Assembly (NCBI RefSeq): GCF_011752995.1
Contig: NZ_VWWL01000001.1
Span: forward strand, 62,001 to 126,000
Source: Burkholderia sp. Ax-1724
Lineage (GTDB): Bacteria; Pseudomonadota; Gammaproteobacteria; Burkholderiales; Burkholderiaceae
Reading direction: 5' to 3'
DNA length: 64,000 nucleotides
Positions within the stretch are counted from its first letter, which is position 1; the number at the start of each line of letters is the position of its first letter. Positions 12,367-20,502 of the stretch are shown here, one piece after another. Position numbers and translations under genes: made by a program. Below the pieces are notes generated by a model. It did not search any database. It had not been told where the DNA came from and was given only the letters and a program-made list of their open reading frames with translations.

Positions 12367-12531
12367 ATGATTCAGATGATGATGGCAACCATCGGCGGCC
12401 CGAGCACCGCACGCGGCATGCAGGCGCATCGACATGCGTGGATGTTGCGCAAGACGGTCGGCTGCGCGATCGTTGCGAGTGGTTTTGCGGTGATCGCCGT
12501 GCAGGCGTTGCAGCACGTTTTCGGTGGTTGA
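12367..12531 (+). CDS. small single-span membrane protein, unknown
   Basis: A 54-residue frame beginning MIQMMMATIGGPS, with GGGAGCAGG a few bases upstream of the ATG. A basic stretch (HRHAWMLRK, about 21-29) is followed by a likely membrane span (about 31-48, VGCAIVASGFAVIAVQAL), so the N-terminus would be cytoplasmic. No family recognised. It lies between the catalase fragment and dps and may belong to the same OxyR-linked transcript. Short length keeps confidence modest. Confidence 0.45.
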   Translation: MIQMMMATIGGPSTARGMQAHRHAWMLRKTVGCAIVASGFAVIAVQALQHVFGG

Positions 12532-12668
12532 ATACAGGGCTTTTTGTGCAGTTGCCCCGAACATGTCAATCAACGCAACACCGCTGTGACGGCAAGGTGA
12601 AGGCAAGTCGGCGCAGGGTGCCCGTCGGCATGACGGCGTAGCCCGGCACCCGGCTAACGCAGCGGGGT

Positions 12669-12697
12669 TTCACGCTACACTGTCGAACGTTTTATAT
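12669..12697 (+). promoter_or_regulatory. candidate dps promoter
   Basis: TTCACG, 17 bases, then TTATAT, placing transcription start about 55 bases before the dps ATG. A reasonable sigma-70 match by eye. Confidence 0.45.
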
Positions 12698-12755
12698 CCG
12701 TTTCTGCTGACCGTCATTTGCCGACCGGTCCGTATCACTCTTCAAAGGAGTCATC

Positions 12756-13250
12756 ATGGCCAAGAAAGAAGCTGCAGCCGTACAGCACGTCAACATCGGG
12801 ATTAGCGACAAGGATCGCAAGAAGATCGCGGAAGGGCTCTCGCGTCTGCTCGCCGATACCTACACGCTGTACCTGAAGACCCACAACTTCCACTGGAACG
12901 TCACGGGTCCGATGTTCAACACGCTGCACCTGATGTTCGAAACGCAATACAACGAACTGTCGCTCGCCGTCGACGCGATCGCCGAACGCATCCGCGCGCT
13001 GGGCGTGCATGCGCCGGGCAGCTACCGCGACTTCGCGAAGCTGTCGTCGATTCCCGAAGCCGACGGCGTGCCGGCGGCCGAAGAGATGATCCGCCAGTTG
13101 GTCGAAGGTCAGGAAGCAGTGGTGCGTACCGCGCGCGCGATCTTCCCGTCGACGGAAGCCGCCAACGACGAACCGACCGCCGACCTGCTCACGCAACGCA
13201 TGCAGACGCATGAAAAGACTGCGTGGATGCTGCGCTCGATGCTGGCGTAA
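12756..13250 (+). CDS. dps: Dps family DNA-protecting ferritin
   Basis: Dodecameric mini-ferritin that binds DNA and oxidises Fe(II) with hydrogen peroxide, preventing Fenton damage. 164 residues. The inter-subunit ferroxidase ligands are in place: H46 (NFHWNV), H58, D73 and E77, with the same spacing as E. coli H51, H63, D78 and E82. The N-terminus MAKKEAAA is lysine-containing, as in DNA-binding Dps proteins. AAAGGAG lies six bases before the ATG. It sits downstream of oxyR, and a clear terminator follows at 13326. Confidence 0.96.
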   Translation: MAKKEAAAVQHVNIGISDKDRKKIAEGLSRLLADTYTLYLKTHNFHWNVTGPMFNTLHLMFETQYNELSLAVDAIAERIRALGVHAPGSYRDFAKLSSIPEADGVPAAEEMIRQLVEGQEAVVRTARAIFPSTEAANDEPTADLLTQRMQTHEKTAWMLRSMLA

Positions 13251-13325
13251 AGCGCGTTTGAGTTGCGCCTGAGCGGCATCTGATGCCGGTACGCGGACAA
13301 CGTCCGCGTCGCGCTGCAACGAACG

Positions 13326-13354
13326 AGCCCCCTGCACAGGGGGCTTTGTTTTTT
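13326..13354 (+). terminator. intrinsic terminator after dps
   Basis: A 9-bp stem, AGCCCCCTG / CAGGGGGCT, with a two-base loop, followed by a T-rich tract (ttgtttttt). It ends the dps transcript. Confidence 0.85.
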
Positions 13355-13503
13355 GCGCCGCCGTTGCGTCGCTATTGCGTCGTTCGCATGCACGCGTCGT
13401 GCGGCTCGCGTCGCACCTCGATACGCAGCCGCGCGAATCCGGGCGCGTCACGCACATCCCGTAAAATAGCGGGACCGTGTTCGCACTTCATCGAATCCGT
13501 CCC

Positions 13504-14367
13504 ATGTTCGCACGACTTCCCCTGTATCTGCGCCTCGTGCGCATGGACAAGCCGATCGGCAGCCTGCTGTTGCTGTGGCCGACGCTCAACGCGCTGTGGA
13601 TCGCGTCCGGCGGCCATCCGTCCTGGCAGTTGCTCGTGATCTTCACGATCGGTACGGTGCTGATGCGCTCGGCCGGCTGCGCGATCAACGATTACGCGGA
13701 CCGCGATTTCGACCGCCATGTGAAGCGCACCGAAAACCGTCCGCTCACCTCGGGCAAGATCAGGGCATGGGAAGCAGTGGCGCTCGCCACCGGTTTGTCA
13801 CTGCTCGCATTTCTGCTGATCCTGCCGCTCAACGCGTTGACGAAGCAGTTGTCGGTGGTGGCGCTGTTCGTTGCCGGCTCGTATCCGTTCACGAAGCGTT
13901 TCTTCGCGATTCCGCAGGCCTATCTCGGCATTGCGTTCGGCTTCGGCATTCCGATGGCATTCGCCGCGATCCAGGATCACGTGCCGCTGCTTGCATGGGT
14001 GATGCTGCTCGCAAATATCTTCTGGTCGGTCGCCTACGACACCGAATACGCGATGGTCGATCGCGACGACGACATCAAGATCGGCATCCGCACCTCGGCG
14101 CTGACGTTCGGCCGCTTCGACGTGGCCGCGGTCATGCTGTGTTACGCGGTGACGCTCGGGATTTACGTCGGCATTGGCGTGACGCTCGGTTTCGGCGTGC
14201 TGTACTGGATCGGTTGGGCCGCGGCAGCAGGCTGCGCGATCTATCACTACACGCTGATCCGCAATCGCGAGCGCATGCCGTGCTTTGCCGCGTTCCGCCA
14301 TAACAACTGGCTCGGCGGCGCGCTGTTCGCGGGGATTGCCGCGCATTACGCGGCGGCTTCGTTCTGA
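13504..14367 (+). CDS. ubiA: 4-hydroxybenzoate polyprenyltransferase
   Basis: Integral membrane prenyltransferase that attaches the polyprenyl tail to 4-hydroxybenzoate in ubiquinone synthesis. 287 residues from the ATG at 13504; the frame is also open to a GTG at 13477. The N-terminus [20 protein letters not shown] is typical. The two Asp-rich diphosphate/Mg sites are NDYADRDFD (about residues 63-71) and DRDDDIKIG in the second half. About eight hydrophobic segments are seen. A -10-like TAAAAT at 13461 lies upstream. A long-stem terminator follows. Confidence 0.96.
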   Translation: MFARLPLYLRLVRMDKPIGSLLLLWPTLNALWIASGGHPSWQLLVIFTIGTVLMRSAGCAINDYADRDFDRHVKRTENRPLTSGKIRAWEAVALATGLSLLAFLLILPLNALTKQLSVVALFVAGSYPFTKRFFAIPQAYLGIAFGFGIPMAFAAIQDHVPLLAWVMLLANIFWSVAYDTEYAMVDRDDDIKIGIRTSALTFGRFDVAAVMLCYAVTLGIYVGIGVTLGFGVLYWIGWAAAAGCAIYHYTLIRNRERMPCFAAFRHNNWLGGALFAGIAAHYAAASF

Positions 14368-14418
14368 TGCGCGTGCGCGGCGGCTGATCCGGCCGCTGCG
14401 GCTATTGCTGTTTTTCGA

Positions 14419-14468
14419 CGCCGTAGGTGCCTGCCCTGAATCGAAGGGTGGCCACCTACGGCGTTTTT
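14419..14468 (+). terminator. intrinsic terminator after ubiA
   Basis: An 11-bp perfect stem, CGCCGTAGGTG / CACCTACGGCG, with a 23-base loop that contains a small inner CCCT/AGGG stem, followed by TTTTT. It lies between the convergent ubiA and proC genes and serves ubiA. Confidence 0.75.
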
Positions 14469-14619
14469 GCTTCTGCGTGACGATGTGCGGGTGGTTTCGA
14501 GCGCCAGGCCGTCGCTCTGTTTTCCGGCGGATGCCTGAGCGCCGCCCGATAGCGACCCGATCGCTACGAGATAGCTACCCGAGCATCGCATGGCCGCCGC
14601 CCCATCGCCGCCCGGCCAC

Positions 14620-15435
14620 TTACTGCTTGCCGAACTCCTCGCCCATCTCCTTCGCACGCGCATCCGCCGCGAGCACGCCGCGCACAATCGCATCCTTGAT
14701 GCCGCTCGCGTCGAATGAGGCGAGCGCCGCCGCGGTCGTGCCGCCTTTCGACGTCACGCGTTCGCGCAGCACGCCCGGCGGCTCGTCGGAATTGGCCGCC
14801 AGTTGCGCGGCGCCGGTGAAGGTCGCGACCGCGAGCGCGCGGCCCTGCGCTTCGTCCATGCCGAGCTGGCGCGCGGCTTCCTGCAGCGCCTCGATGAAAT
14901 AGAACACATAGGCCGGCCCGCTGCCCGAGATCGCGGTGACCGCGTCGATCTTCGCTTCGTCGTCGAACCAGACCGTTTCGCCGACCGCACCGAGCACCTG
15001 CGACGCGAGCGCGCGGCCCGCTTCGTCGACGCTCTGCGTGGCGACGAGGCCCGTCACGCCCATGCCGATCAGCGCCGGCGTATTCGGCATCACGCGCACG
15101 ATGCGGCCGTGGCCGCCGAGCCAGCGCGACATGTCGGCGATGCGGATGCCCGCGACGATGCTCACGGCCAGTTGCGACGCCTGCAGATGCGGCGCGAGTG
15201 CTTCGGCCACGCTCTTGAGGATTTGCGGCTTCACCGCGAGCACGACCGCGTCGTAGGCGGCGAGCGCGCTGTCGGCGCTCGCGCCGGTGCGGATGCCGAA
15301 TTGCTCTTCGTTGCGCTTGCGCGCGTCTTCGTTCGGATCGATCGAGTACAGATCAGCCGGCGCGACGCCGCGCTTGATGAGGCCGCCGATCAACGCCGCG
15401 GCCATGTTGCCGCCGCCGATAAACGCAATTTTCAT
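14620..15435 (-). CDS. proC: pyrroline-5-carboxylate reductase
   Basis: Last step of proline synthesis: reduces pyrroline-5-carboxylate with NAD(P)H. 271 residues. The N-terminal Rossmann motif is IAFIGGGNMAAALIGGL; MPNTPALIGMGVTG marks the middle, and the C-terminal dimerisation domain carries SGSGPAYVFYFIEAL and RERVTSKGGTTAAAL. It is encoded just downstream of yggS in the same direction with a gap of about 80 bases, a pairing common in bacteria. Confidence 0.97.
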   Translation of the reverse strand: MKIAFIGGGNMAAALIGGLIKRGVAPADLYSIDPNEDARKRNEEQFGIRTGASADSALAAYDAVVLAVKPQILKSVAEALAPHLQASQLAVSIVAGIRIADMSRWLGGHGRIVRVMPNTPALIGMGVTGLVATQSVDEAGRALASQVLGAVGETVWFDDEAKIDAVTAISGSGPAYVFYFIEALQEAARQLGMDEAQGRALAVATFTGAAQLAANSDEPPGVLRERVTSKGGTTAAALASFDASGIKDAIVRGVLAADARAKEMGEEFGKQ

Positions 15436-15517
15436 GATGGTCCGGTGAGGTTCAGATAAGAAGCGGGAATGCGACGAGGGCGCTCGCGCAGCCGCGCGCG
15501 AATGCCCGGGAAAAAGC

Positions 15518-16228
15518 TCAGTGCGAATAATCGCGCGCGCCGAAAATCGCGGTGCCGACGCGCACGATCGTCGCGCCTTCGAGCACGGCGGCTTCGAGGT
15601 CGGCCGACATGCCCATCGAGAGCGTGTCGAGTGCGAGCCCGTCGCCGCGCAGGCGTTCGAACAGCGCGCGCAATTCGCGATGCGGCGCGCGTTGTGCTGC
15701 GAGATCGCCGGCCGGTTCGGGAATCGACATCAGTCCGCGCAGCTTCAGCTTTGGCAGCGCGGCGATCTGCTGCGCGATTTCCGCCGCCTCGGCGATGCCG
15801 ACACCGCTCTTCGACGCCTCGCCGCTGACGTTGACTTGCAGGCACACGTTAAGCGGCGCCAGGTTGTCGGGGCGCTGCTCGGAGAGCCGCTGCGCGATCT
15901 TGAGCCGGTCGACCGAATGCACCCAGTCGAAATGCGCGGCGACGGGGCGCGTCTTGTTCGATTGCAGCGGCCCGATGAAATGCCATTCGAGCGACGCGCG
16001 CAGATCGGCCAAGGCCTCGATCTTGTCGAGCGATTCCTGCACGTAGTTCTCGCCGAACGCGCGCTGGCCGGCCGCATGGGCGGCGCGCACGGCATCGGCG
16101 GGAAACGTCTTGGAGACCGCGAGCAGCCGCACGGATTGCGCATCGCGCCTGGCCGCCCGCGCGGCTTCGGCAATGCGCTGCCGCACGTCGGCGAGGTTGT
16201 GCGCGAGGTGGTGGAGCAGGTCGGACAT
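15518..16228 (-). CDS. pyridoxal phosphate homeostasis protein (YggS/PLPBP family)
   Basis: A PLP-binding single-barrel protein that buffers vitamin B6 and affects amino-acid pools; no catalytic activity is known for the family. 236 residues. The PLP lysine is in LLAVSKTFPADAV (about K40). Other family segments are FGENYVQESLDKI, WHFIGPLQSNKTRPV, LQVNVSGEASKSGV and LSMGMSADLEAAV, the last holding the phosphate-binding Ser/Met region. It precedes proC and follows the glc genes in the same direction. Confidence 0.95.
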   Translation of the reverse strand: MSDLLHHLAHNLADVRQRIAEAARAARRDAQSVRLLAVSKTFPADAVRAAHAAGQRAFGENYVQESLDKIEALADLRASLEWHFIGPLQSNKTRPVAAHFDWVHSVDRLKIAQRLSEQRPDNLAPLNVCLQVNVSGEASKSGVGIAEAAEIAQQIAALPKLKLRGLMSIPEPAGDLAAQRAPHRELRALFERLRGDGLALDTLSMGMSADLEAAVLEGATIVRVGTAIFGARDYSH

Positions 16229-16264
16229 GGAGCGAGCCGGTGTTCAGCGAAGACGATGCCCCGA

Positions 16265-17491
16265 TTATACGGACAGCATGTGCTCGACCAGCTCGATCCA
16301 GTGCGCGACCGGCGTCGACGTGCCGCTTTGCAGATGCGCGATGCAGCCGACGTTCGCCGACACGATCACCTGCGGCTCCTGCGCCTGCAGCCGCTCGAGC
16401 TTCTGATCGCGCAGCGCGTACGAGAGACGCGGCTGCGTCAGCGAATAGGTGCCGGCCGAGCCGCAGCACAGATGGCTGTCGGCGGGCAGGCGCACGTCGA
16501 CGCCGAGCGCGCTCAGCAACTGCTCGACCTTGCCGCGTATCTGCTGGCCGTGCTGCAGCGTGCAGGGCGGATGAAACGCGACCGTGTGCACCGAGCGGCG
16601 CCGCGTGATCGCGACAAGCTGTTCCTCGAACTCCGGCAGTATTTCCGCGACGTCGCGCGTCAGCTCGACGATGCGGCGCGCTTTCTCCGCGTATTCGGGA
16701 TCGTGGCGCAGCAGATGCGCGTATTCCTTGACCGTCGCGCCGCAGCCCGAGGCGTTCATCACGATCGCCTCGGCGCCCTGTTCGACGTGCGGCCACCATG
16801 CGTCGATATTGGCGCGCAGGTCGTCGAGCGCTTCGTCGTGATAGCCGAGGTGCAGGCGGATCGCGCCGCAGCAGCCGGCCTCGGGCGCGACCACCGTTTC
16901 GATGCCGAGCGCATCGAGCACGCGCGCGGTCGCGATGTTGACGTTCGGCATCATCGACGGTTGCACGCAGCCCGCCAGCATCAGCATCTTGCGTTCGTGT
17001 TTCGCGGCGGGCCATGCGAGCGGGTTCTGCCGCGCGGGCACCTTGTCGCGCAGCTTTTTCGGCAGAATGCGGCGCACGCGCTGGCCGAGCCGCATCGCCG
17101 GCGTGAAGATCACGCTGTTCGGCACGACGCTCGCGAGCACGCGGCGCAGCAGCCGCTGGTTGAGCGGGCGCCTGACTTTCTCTTCGGTGAGCTTGCGGCC
17201 GATTTCGACGAGCCGCCCGTATTGCACGCCGGACGGGCACGTCGATTCGCAGTTGCGGCAGGTGAGGCAGCGGTCGAGGTGGACCTGCGTGCTGCGCGTG
17301 ACCGGCGCGCCTTCGACCATCTGCTTGATCAGATAGATGCGCCCGCGTGGGCCGTCGAGTTCGTCGCCGAGCAACTGGTAGGTCGGACAGGTGGCCGTGC
17401 AGAAACCGCAATGCACGCACTTGCGCAGGATGGCGTCCGCTTCGTTGCCATCGGGCGTATTGCGAATGAAGTCCGCGAGGTTGGTTTGCAT
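16265..17491 (-). CDS. glcF: glycolate oxidase iron-sulphur subunit
   Basis: Electron-transfer subunit of membrane-associated glycolate oxidase (GlcDEF), which oxidises glycolate to glyoxylate. The start is set at 17491 (MQTNLADFIRNTPDG), giving 408 residues, the same as E. coli GlcF (407), although the frame stays open to 18007. Two 4Fe-4S motifs are clear, CVHCGFCTATCP and CLTCRNCESTCP. Two CCG-type domains follow, with GCCGAIRLHLG and CCGSAGTYSL. The gene starts eight bases after glcE ends, so the two are surely co-transcribed. Confidence 0.95.
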   Translation of the reverse strand: MQTNLADFIRNTPDGNEADAILRKCVHCGFCTATCPTYQLLGDELDGPRGRIYLIKQMVEGAPVTRSTQVHLDRCLTCRNCESTCPSGVQYGRLVEIGRKLTEEKVRRPLNQRLLRRVLASVVPNSVIFTPAMRLGQRVRRILPKKLRDKVPARQNPLAWPAAKHERKMLMLAGCVQPSMMPNVNIATARVLDALGIETVVAPEAGCCGAIRLHLGYHDEALDDLRANIDAWWPHVEQGAEAIVMNASGCGATVKEYAHLLRHDPEYAEKARRIVELTRDVAEILPEFEEQLVAITRRRSVHTVAFHPPCTLQHGQQIRGKVEQLLSALGVDVRLPADSHLCCGSAGTYSLTQPRLSYALRDQKLERLQAQEPQVIVSANVGCIAHLQSGTSTPVAHWIELVEHMLSV

Positions 17492-17499
17492 CGCGTCGC

Positions 17500-18588
17500 T
17501 CAGAAGTCGGGGTAGAGACGGCCGCGATTGAAGATGCGGGCCGGGTCGAAGGCGTGTTTGAGGCCGCGATGGATTTTCATCAGCGGCGTGGGCAGCGGCG
17601 TGAAGACGCCGGCGCTGCGGTCGTAGCCGTGGCCGCTGCGGAAGATCGTCGCGTGGCCGCCGGCCTGCTTCGCGCTGATGCGCACGGTTTGCGCGTCGGT
17701 GTCGGTGATCCACCAGCGCTGGCCGCCGCCCCATTCCATCAGCTGCGCGCCGGGCAGTTGCAGCGGCTCGGTGATCGACGGCAGCGCGAGACGCCACAGC
17801 GCGGCCTTCGGCGGGATCGCCGAGAAGAACGCATCGGTCTGCTCGCGCAGGCCGGCCCAGAAACGCTCGGCCTCGACCGCATCGACGACTTCGCCGTCGA
17901 GCGCCGCGCGCGCCGCCTTGACCGCGGCTTCCGCGCCCGCGAGCCGCACGGCGAGCGTGCCGTTGCGCCATGCGCTCGCGGTGATCGGCAGCGGCCGGCC
18001 GGCCCATTCGTTGAGCTTGCGGACCGCGTCGGTGCCGTTCATGTCGAACTTCAGCGTGGCTTCGGCCTGCGGCAGCGGCAGCACCTTGACCGACAGTTCG
18101 AGGATCAGTCCGAGCGTGCCGAGCGAGCCCGCCAGCAGCCGCGAGACGTCGTAACCGGCGACGTTCTTCACGACCTGGCCGCCGAAATGCAGCACCTGGC
18201 CCTGGCCGTTCATGACGACGGCGCCGAGCACGAAGTCGCGCGCCGCGCCGACGGCCGGGCGGCGCGGCCCGGAAATGCCCGCGGCGATGCAGCCGCCGAA
18301 GGTGGCCTGCGGCCCGAAGTGCGGCGGCTCGAACGGGAGCATCTGGTCGTGCTCGGCGAGCGCGGCTTCGATCTCCAGCAGGGGCGTACCCGCGCGCGCG
18401 GTGATGACGAGCTCGGCCGGATCGTAGGCGATGATGCCGCGATAAGCGCGCGTGTCGAGGATCTCACCTTCCAGCGTCTGACCGTACCAGTCTTTGGTGC
18501 CGCCGCCCCGGACGCGCAGCGCGCGTCCTTCTGCGCTGGCCGAACGCACGCGTTCGGACCAAACGGCGACGATGTCGTCCTCTTCCAT
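17500..18588 (-). CDS. glcE: glycolate oxidase FAD-binding subunit GlcE
   Basis: Second flavin-type subunit of glycolate oxidase. 362 residues. The PCMH FAD-binding domain fills the first half, with LRVRGGGTKDWYG, GPQATFGGCIAAGISGPRRP and GGQVVKNVAGYDVSRLLAGS (about 137-156). The C-terminus ends in HRGLKHAFDPARIFNRGRLY, as in FAD-linked oxidases. AGGAC lies just before the ATG. The order glcD-glcE-glcF on the minus strand is the usual one, but a hairpin terminator lies between glcD and glcE, so the three may not be one simple operon. Confidence 0.94.
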   Translation of the reverse strand: MEEDDIVAVWSERVRSASAEGRALRVRGGGTKDWYGQTLEGEILDTRAYRGIIAYDPAELVITARAGTPLLEIEAALAEHDQMLPFEPPHFGPQATFGGCIAAGISGPRRPAVGAARDFVLGAVVMNGQGQVLHFGGQVVKNVAGYDVSRLLAGSLGTLGLILELSVKVLPLPQAEATLKFDMNGTDAVRKLNEWAGRPLPITASAWRNGTLAVRLAGAEAAVKAARAALDGEVVDAVEAERFWAGLREQTDAFFSAIPPKAALWRLALPSITEPLQLPGAQLMEWGGGQRWWITDTDAQTVRISAKQAGGHATIFRSGHGYDRSAGVFTPLPTPLMKIHRGLKHAFDPARIFNRGRLYPDF

Positions 18589-18686
18589 GGTGTCCTGCTC
18601 GTTGTGTTTCGGTTGATTGTACCGGGCGGGGGCTCGCTGGCAACCAGGAGCGCACCCGCATCGGCAGATCGGCTGAAGGGACCGCG

Positions 18687-18731
18687 AAAGGCGGGGCAGG
18701 CGCTATGCAACGGAGCGCCTGCCCCGCCTTT
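18687..18731 (-). terminator. strong hairpin between glcD and glcE
   Basis: An 18-bp perfect stem (AAAGGCGGGGCAGGCGCT and its complement) with a 9-base loop. It lies 70 bases past the glcD stop and about 100 bases before the glcE start. Only a short T-run (TTT) follows on the minus strand, so it may attenuate rather than fully stop transcription into glcEF. Confidence 0.7.
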
Positions 18732-18801
18732 TGCGGTGCGCGCTTCATGCGCGATGCGAGCATGAACGATGCGAGCGGTAACGGACCCTAGAAGCCGGAC
18801 G

Positions 18802-20295
18802 CTAGAAGCGCGGCAGCTCAGGGTGGGGCAGCAGCCCGCCGCGCACATGCATCTTGCCGTATTCGGCGCAGCGCGCCCGCGTGGGAATACCCTTGTCGGG
18901 GTTCAGCAGGCCGGGCGCGTCGAATGCGCGCTTGACCGCGTGGAACGTGTCGCGTTCCTCGGGCGAGAACTGCACGCACATCGAATTGATCTTCTCGATG
19001 CCGACGCCATGCTCGCCCGTGACCGTGCCACCCAGTTCCACGCAGGCTTCGAGGATGTCGCAACCGAATTCCTCGGCGCGGTGCCACTCGTCCTTGTCGT
19101 TGCCGTTGAAGAGGATCAGCGGATGCATGTTGCCGTCGCCGGCATGGAACACGTTGATGCAGCGCAGCCGGTATTTTTTCTCCATCTCTTCGATGCGCGC
19201 GAGCAGCGGTCCGATACTGCGGCGGGGCACGGTGCCGTCCATGCAGTAGTAGTCCGGCGAAATGCGGCCGGCCGCCGGAAACGCGTTTTTGCGCCCGGAC
19301 CAGAAGCGCAACCGTTCCTCTTCCGTGCGCGAAATCTGGATGCGGGTTGCACCGTGTTCGCGCAGTACCGCGGTCATGCGCACGATCTCGTTGGCGACCT
19401 CGTCGGGCGTGCCGTCCGATTCGCACAGCAGGATCGCCGCCGCGTCGAGGTCGTAGCCCGCGTTGACGAATTCCTCGACCGCGCGCGTGGCCGGCTTGTC
19501 CATCATCTCGAGGCCGGCCGGAATGATGCCCGCCGCGATGATGCCGGCCACCGCGTCGCCGCCTTTCACGACGTCGTCGAAACTGGCCATGATGACCTGC
19601 GCCGTCTGCGGCTTCGGGATCAGCTTGACTGTGACCTCGGTGACGATCGCGAACATACCCTCGCTGCCGATCAGCACCGCGAGCAGATCGAGCCCGGGCG
19701 CGTCCGGCGCGAGCGAGCCGAATTCGACGATCTCGCCTTCCATCGTCACCGCGCGCACGCGCAGTACGTTGTGCACCGTGAGGCCGTATTTCAGGCAGTG
19801 CACGCCGCCCGAATTCTCTGACACGTTGCCGCCGATCGTGCAGGCGATCTGCGAGGACGGGTCCGGCGCGTAGTAGAGCCCGTAAGGCGCCGCGGCTTCG
19901 GAGATCGCGAGATTGCGCACGCCCGGCTGCACCGTGGCGGTACGCGCATACGAGTCGACCTCGACGATTTTCCTGAAGCGCGCGAGTGACACGACCACGC
20001 CATGCCGGATCGGCATGGCGCCACCCGAGAGGCCGGTGCCCGCGCCGCGCGGCACGATCGGCACGCCGAGGCGATGGCAGATCTGCACGATGCGTTGCAC
20101 CTGCGATTCGGTTTCCGGCAACGCAACCGCGAGCGGCAGACGCCGGTAAGCGGCGAGGCCGTCGCATTCGTACGCGACGGTGTCTTCCTCGCGATACAGC
20201 AAACAATGATTCGGCAACACGGCCATCAGCGCCTGCACGACTTCGCGCTGGCGCTGGGCGAGTACTTCGGCCGACAGTTCAGCGGGTGCGTTCAT
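18802..20295 (-). CDS. glcD: glycolate oxidase subunit GlcD (FAD-linked)
   Basis: Catalytic flavin subunit of glycolate oxidase. 497 residues, as in E. coli (499). The FAD domain has VPIVPRGAGTGLSGGAMPIR (about 89-108) and IACTIGGNVSENSGGVHCLK (about 156-175). The C-terminal oxidase domain has the metal/substrate region VFHAGDGNMHPLILF and GGTVTGEHGVGIEK, and ends in FDAPGLLNPDKGIPT. GGGGAGA is positioned upstream of the ATG. The neighbour upstream is a related FAD-linked dehydrogenase. Confidence 0.95.
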   Translation of the reverse strand: MNAPAELSAEVLAQRQREVVQALMAVLPNHCLLYREEDTVAYECDGLAAYRRLPLAVALPETESQVQRIVQICHRLGVPIVPRGAGTGLSGGAMPIRHGVVVSLARFRKIVEVDSYARTATVQPGVRNLAISEAAAPYGLYYAPDPSSQIACTIGGNVSENSGGVHCLKYGLTVHNVLRVRAVTMEGEIVEFGSLAPDAPGLDLLAVLIGSEGMFAIVTEVTVKLIPKPQTAQVIMASFDDVVKGGDAVAGIIAAGIIPAGLEMMDKPATRAVEEFVNAGYDLDAAAILLCESDGTPDEVANEIVRMTAVLREHGATRIQISRTEEERLRFWSGRKNAFPAAGRISPDYYCMDGTVPRRSIGPLLARIEEMEKKYRLRCINVFHAGDGNMHPLILFNGNDKDEWHRAEEFGCDILEACVELGGTVTGEHGVGIEKINSMCVQFSPEERDTFHAVKRAFDAPGLLNPDKGIPTRARCAEYGKMHVRGGLLPHPELPRF

Positions 20296-20360
20296 GTAAC
20301 TTGTCTCCCCTTGCTTTTGCCGATCCGGCTCTTCGTTCGAGCCGGTTGTTTCAGGCGGCC

Positions 20361-20450
20361 TCGTTGCGAGCCGATTCGCTTCGAGTCACGTCGTTCCGGG
20401 TCACGGCGTTTTGAGTCACATCGTTCCGGGCCACCGCGTTTCGAGGCCGG
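20361..20450. repeat. six-unit, 15-bp degenerate tandem repeat
   Basis: Six consecutive 15-base units of the form tcgttccgggtcacg, at 20361, 20376, 20391, 20406, 20421 and 20436. Units 3 and 5 are nearly identical and units 4 and 6 share gcgttt. They fill most of the gap between the 3' end of the D-lactate dehydrogenase-like gene and the start of glcD. Because the unit is a multiple of three, every frame reads as five-residue repeats. Confidence 0.8.
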
Positions 20451-20502
20451 CGCGACCGCCGCCCGATGTGGCGGCCGCCGCTTCCGGCGTGCCCGGTCTG
20501 CG

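Noticed and set aside
18589..18801. Possible small gene between glcD and glcE
   Set aside because: Only the hairpin is seen; short frames there lack ribosome sites and coding character.
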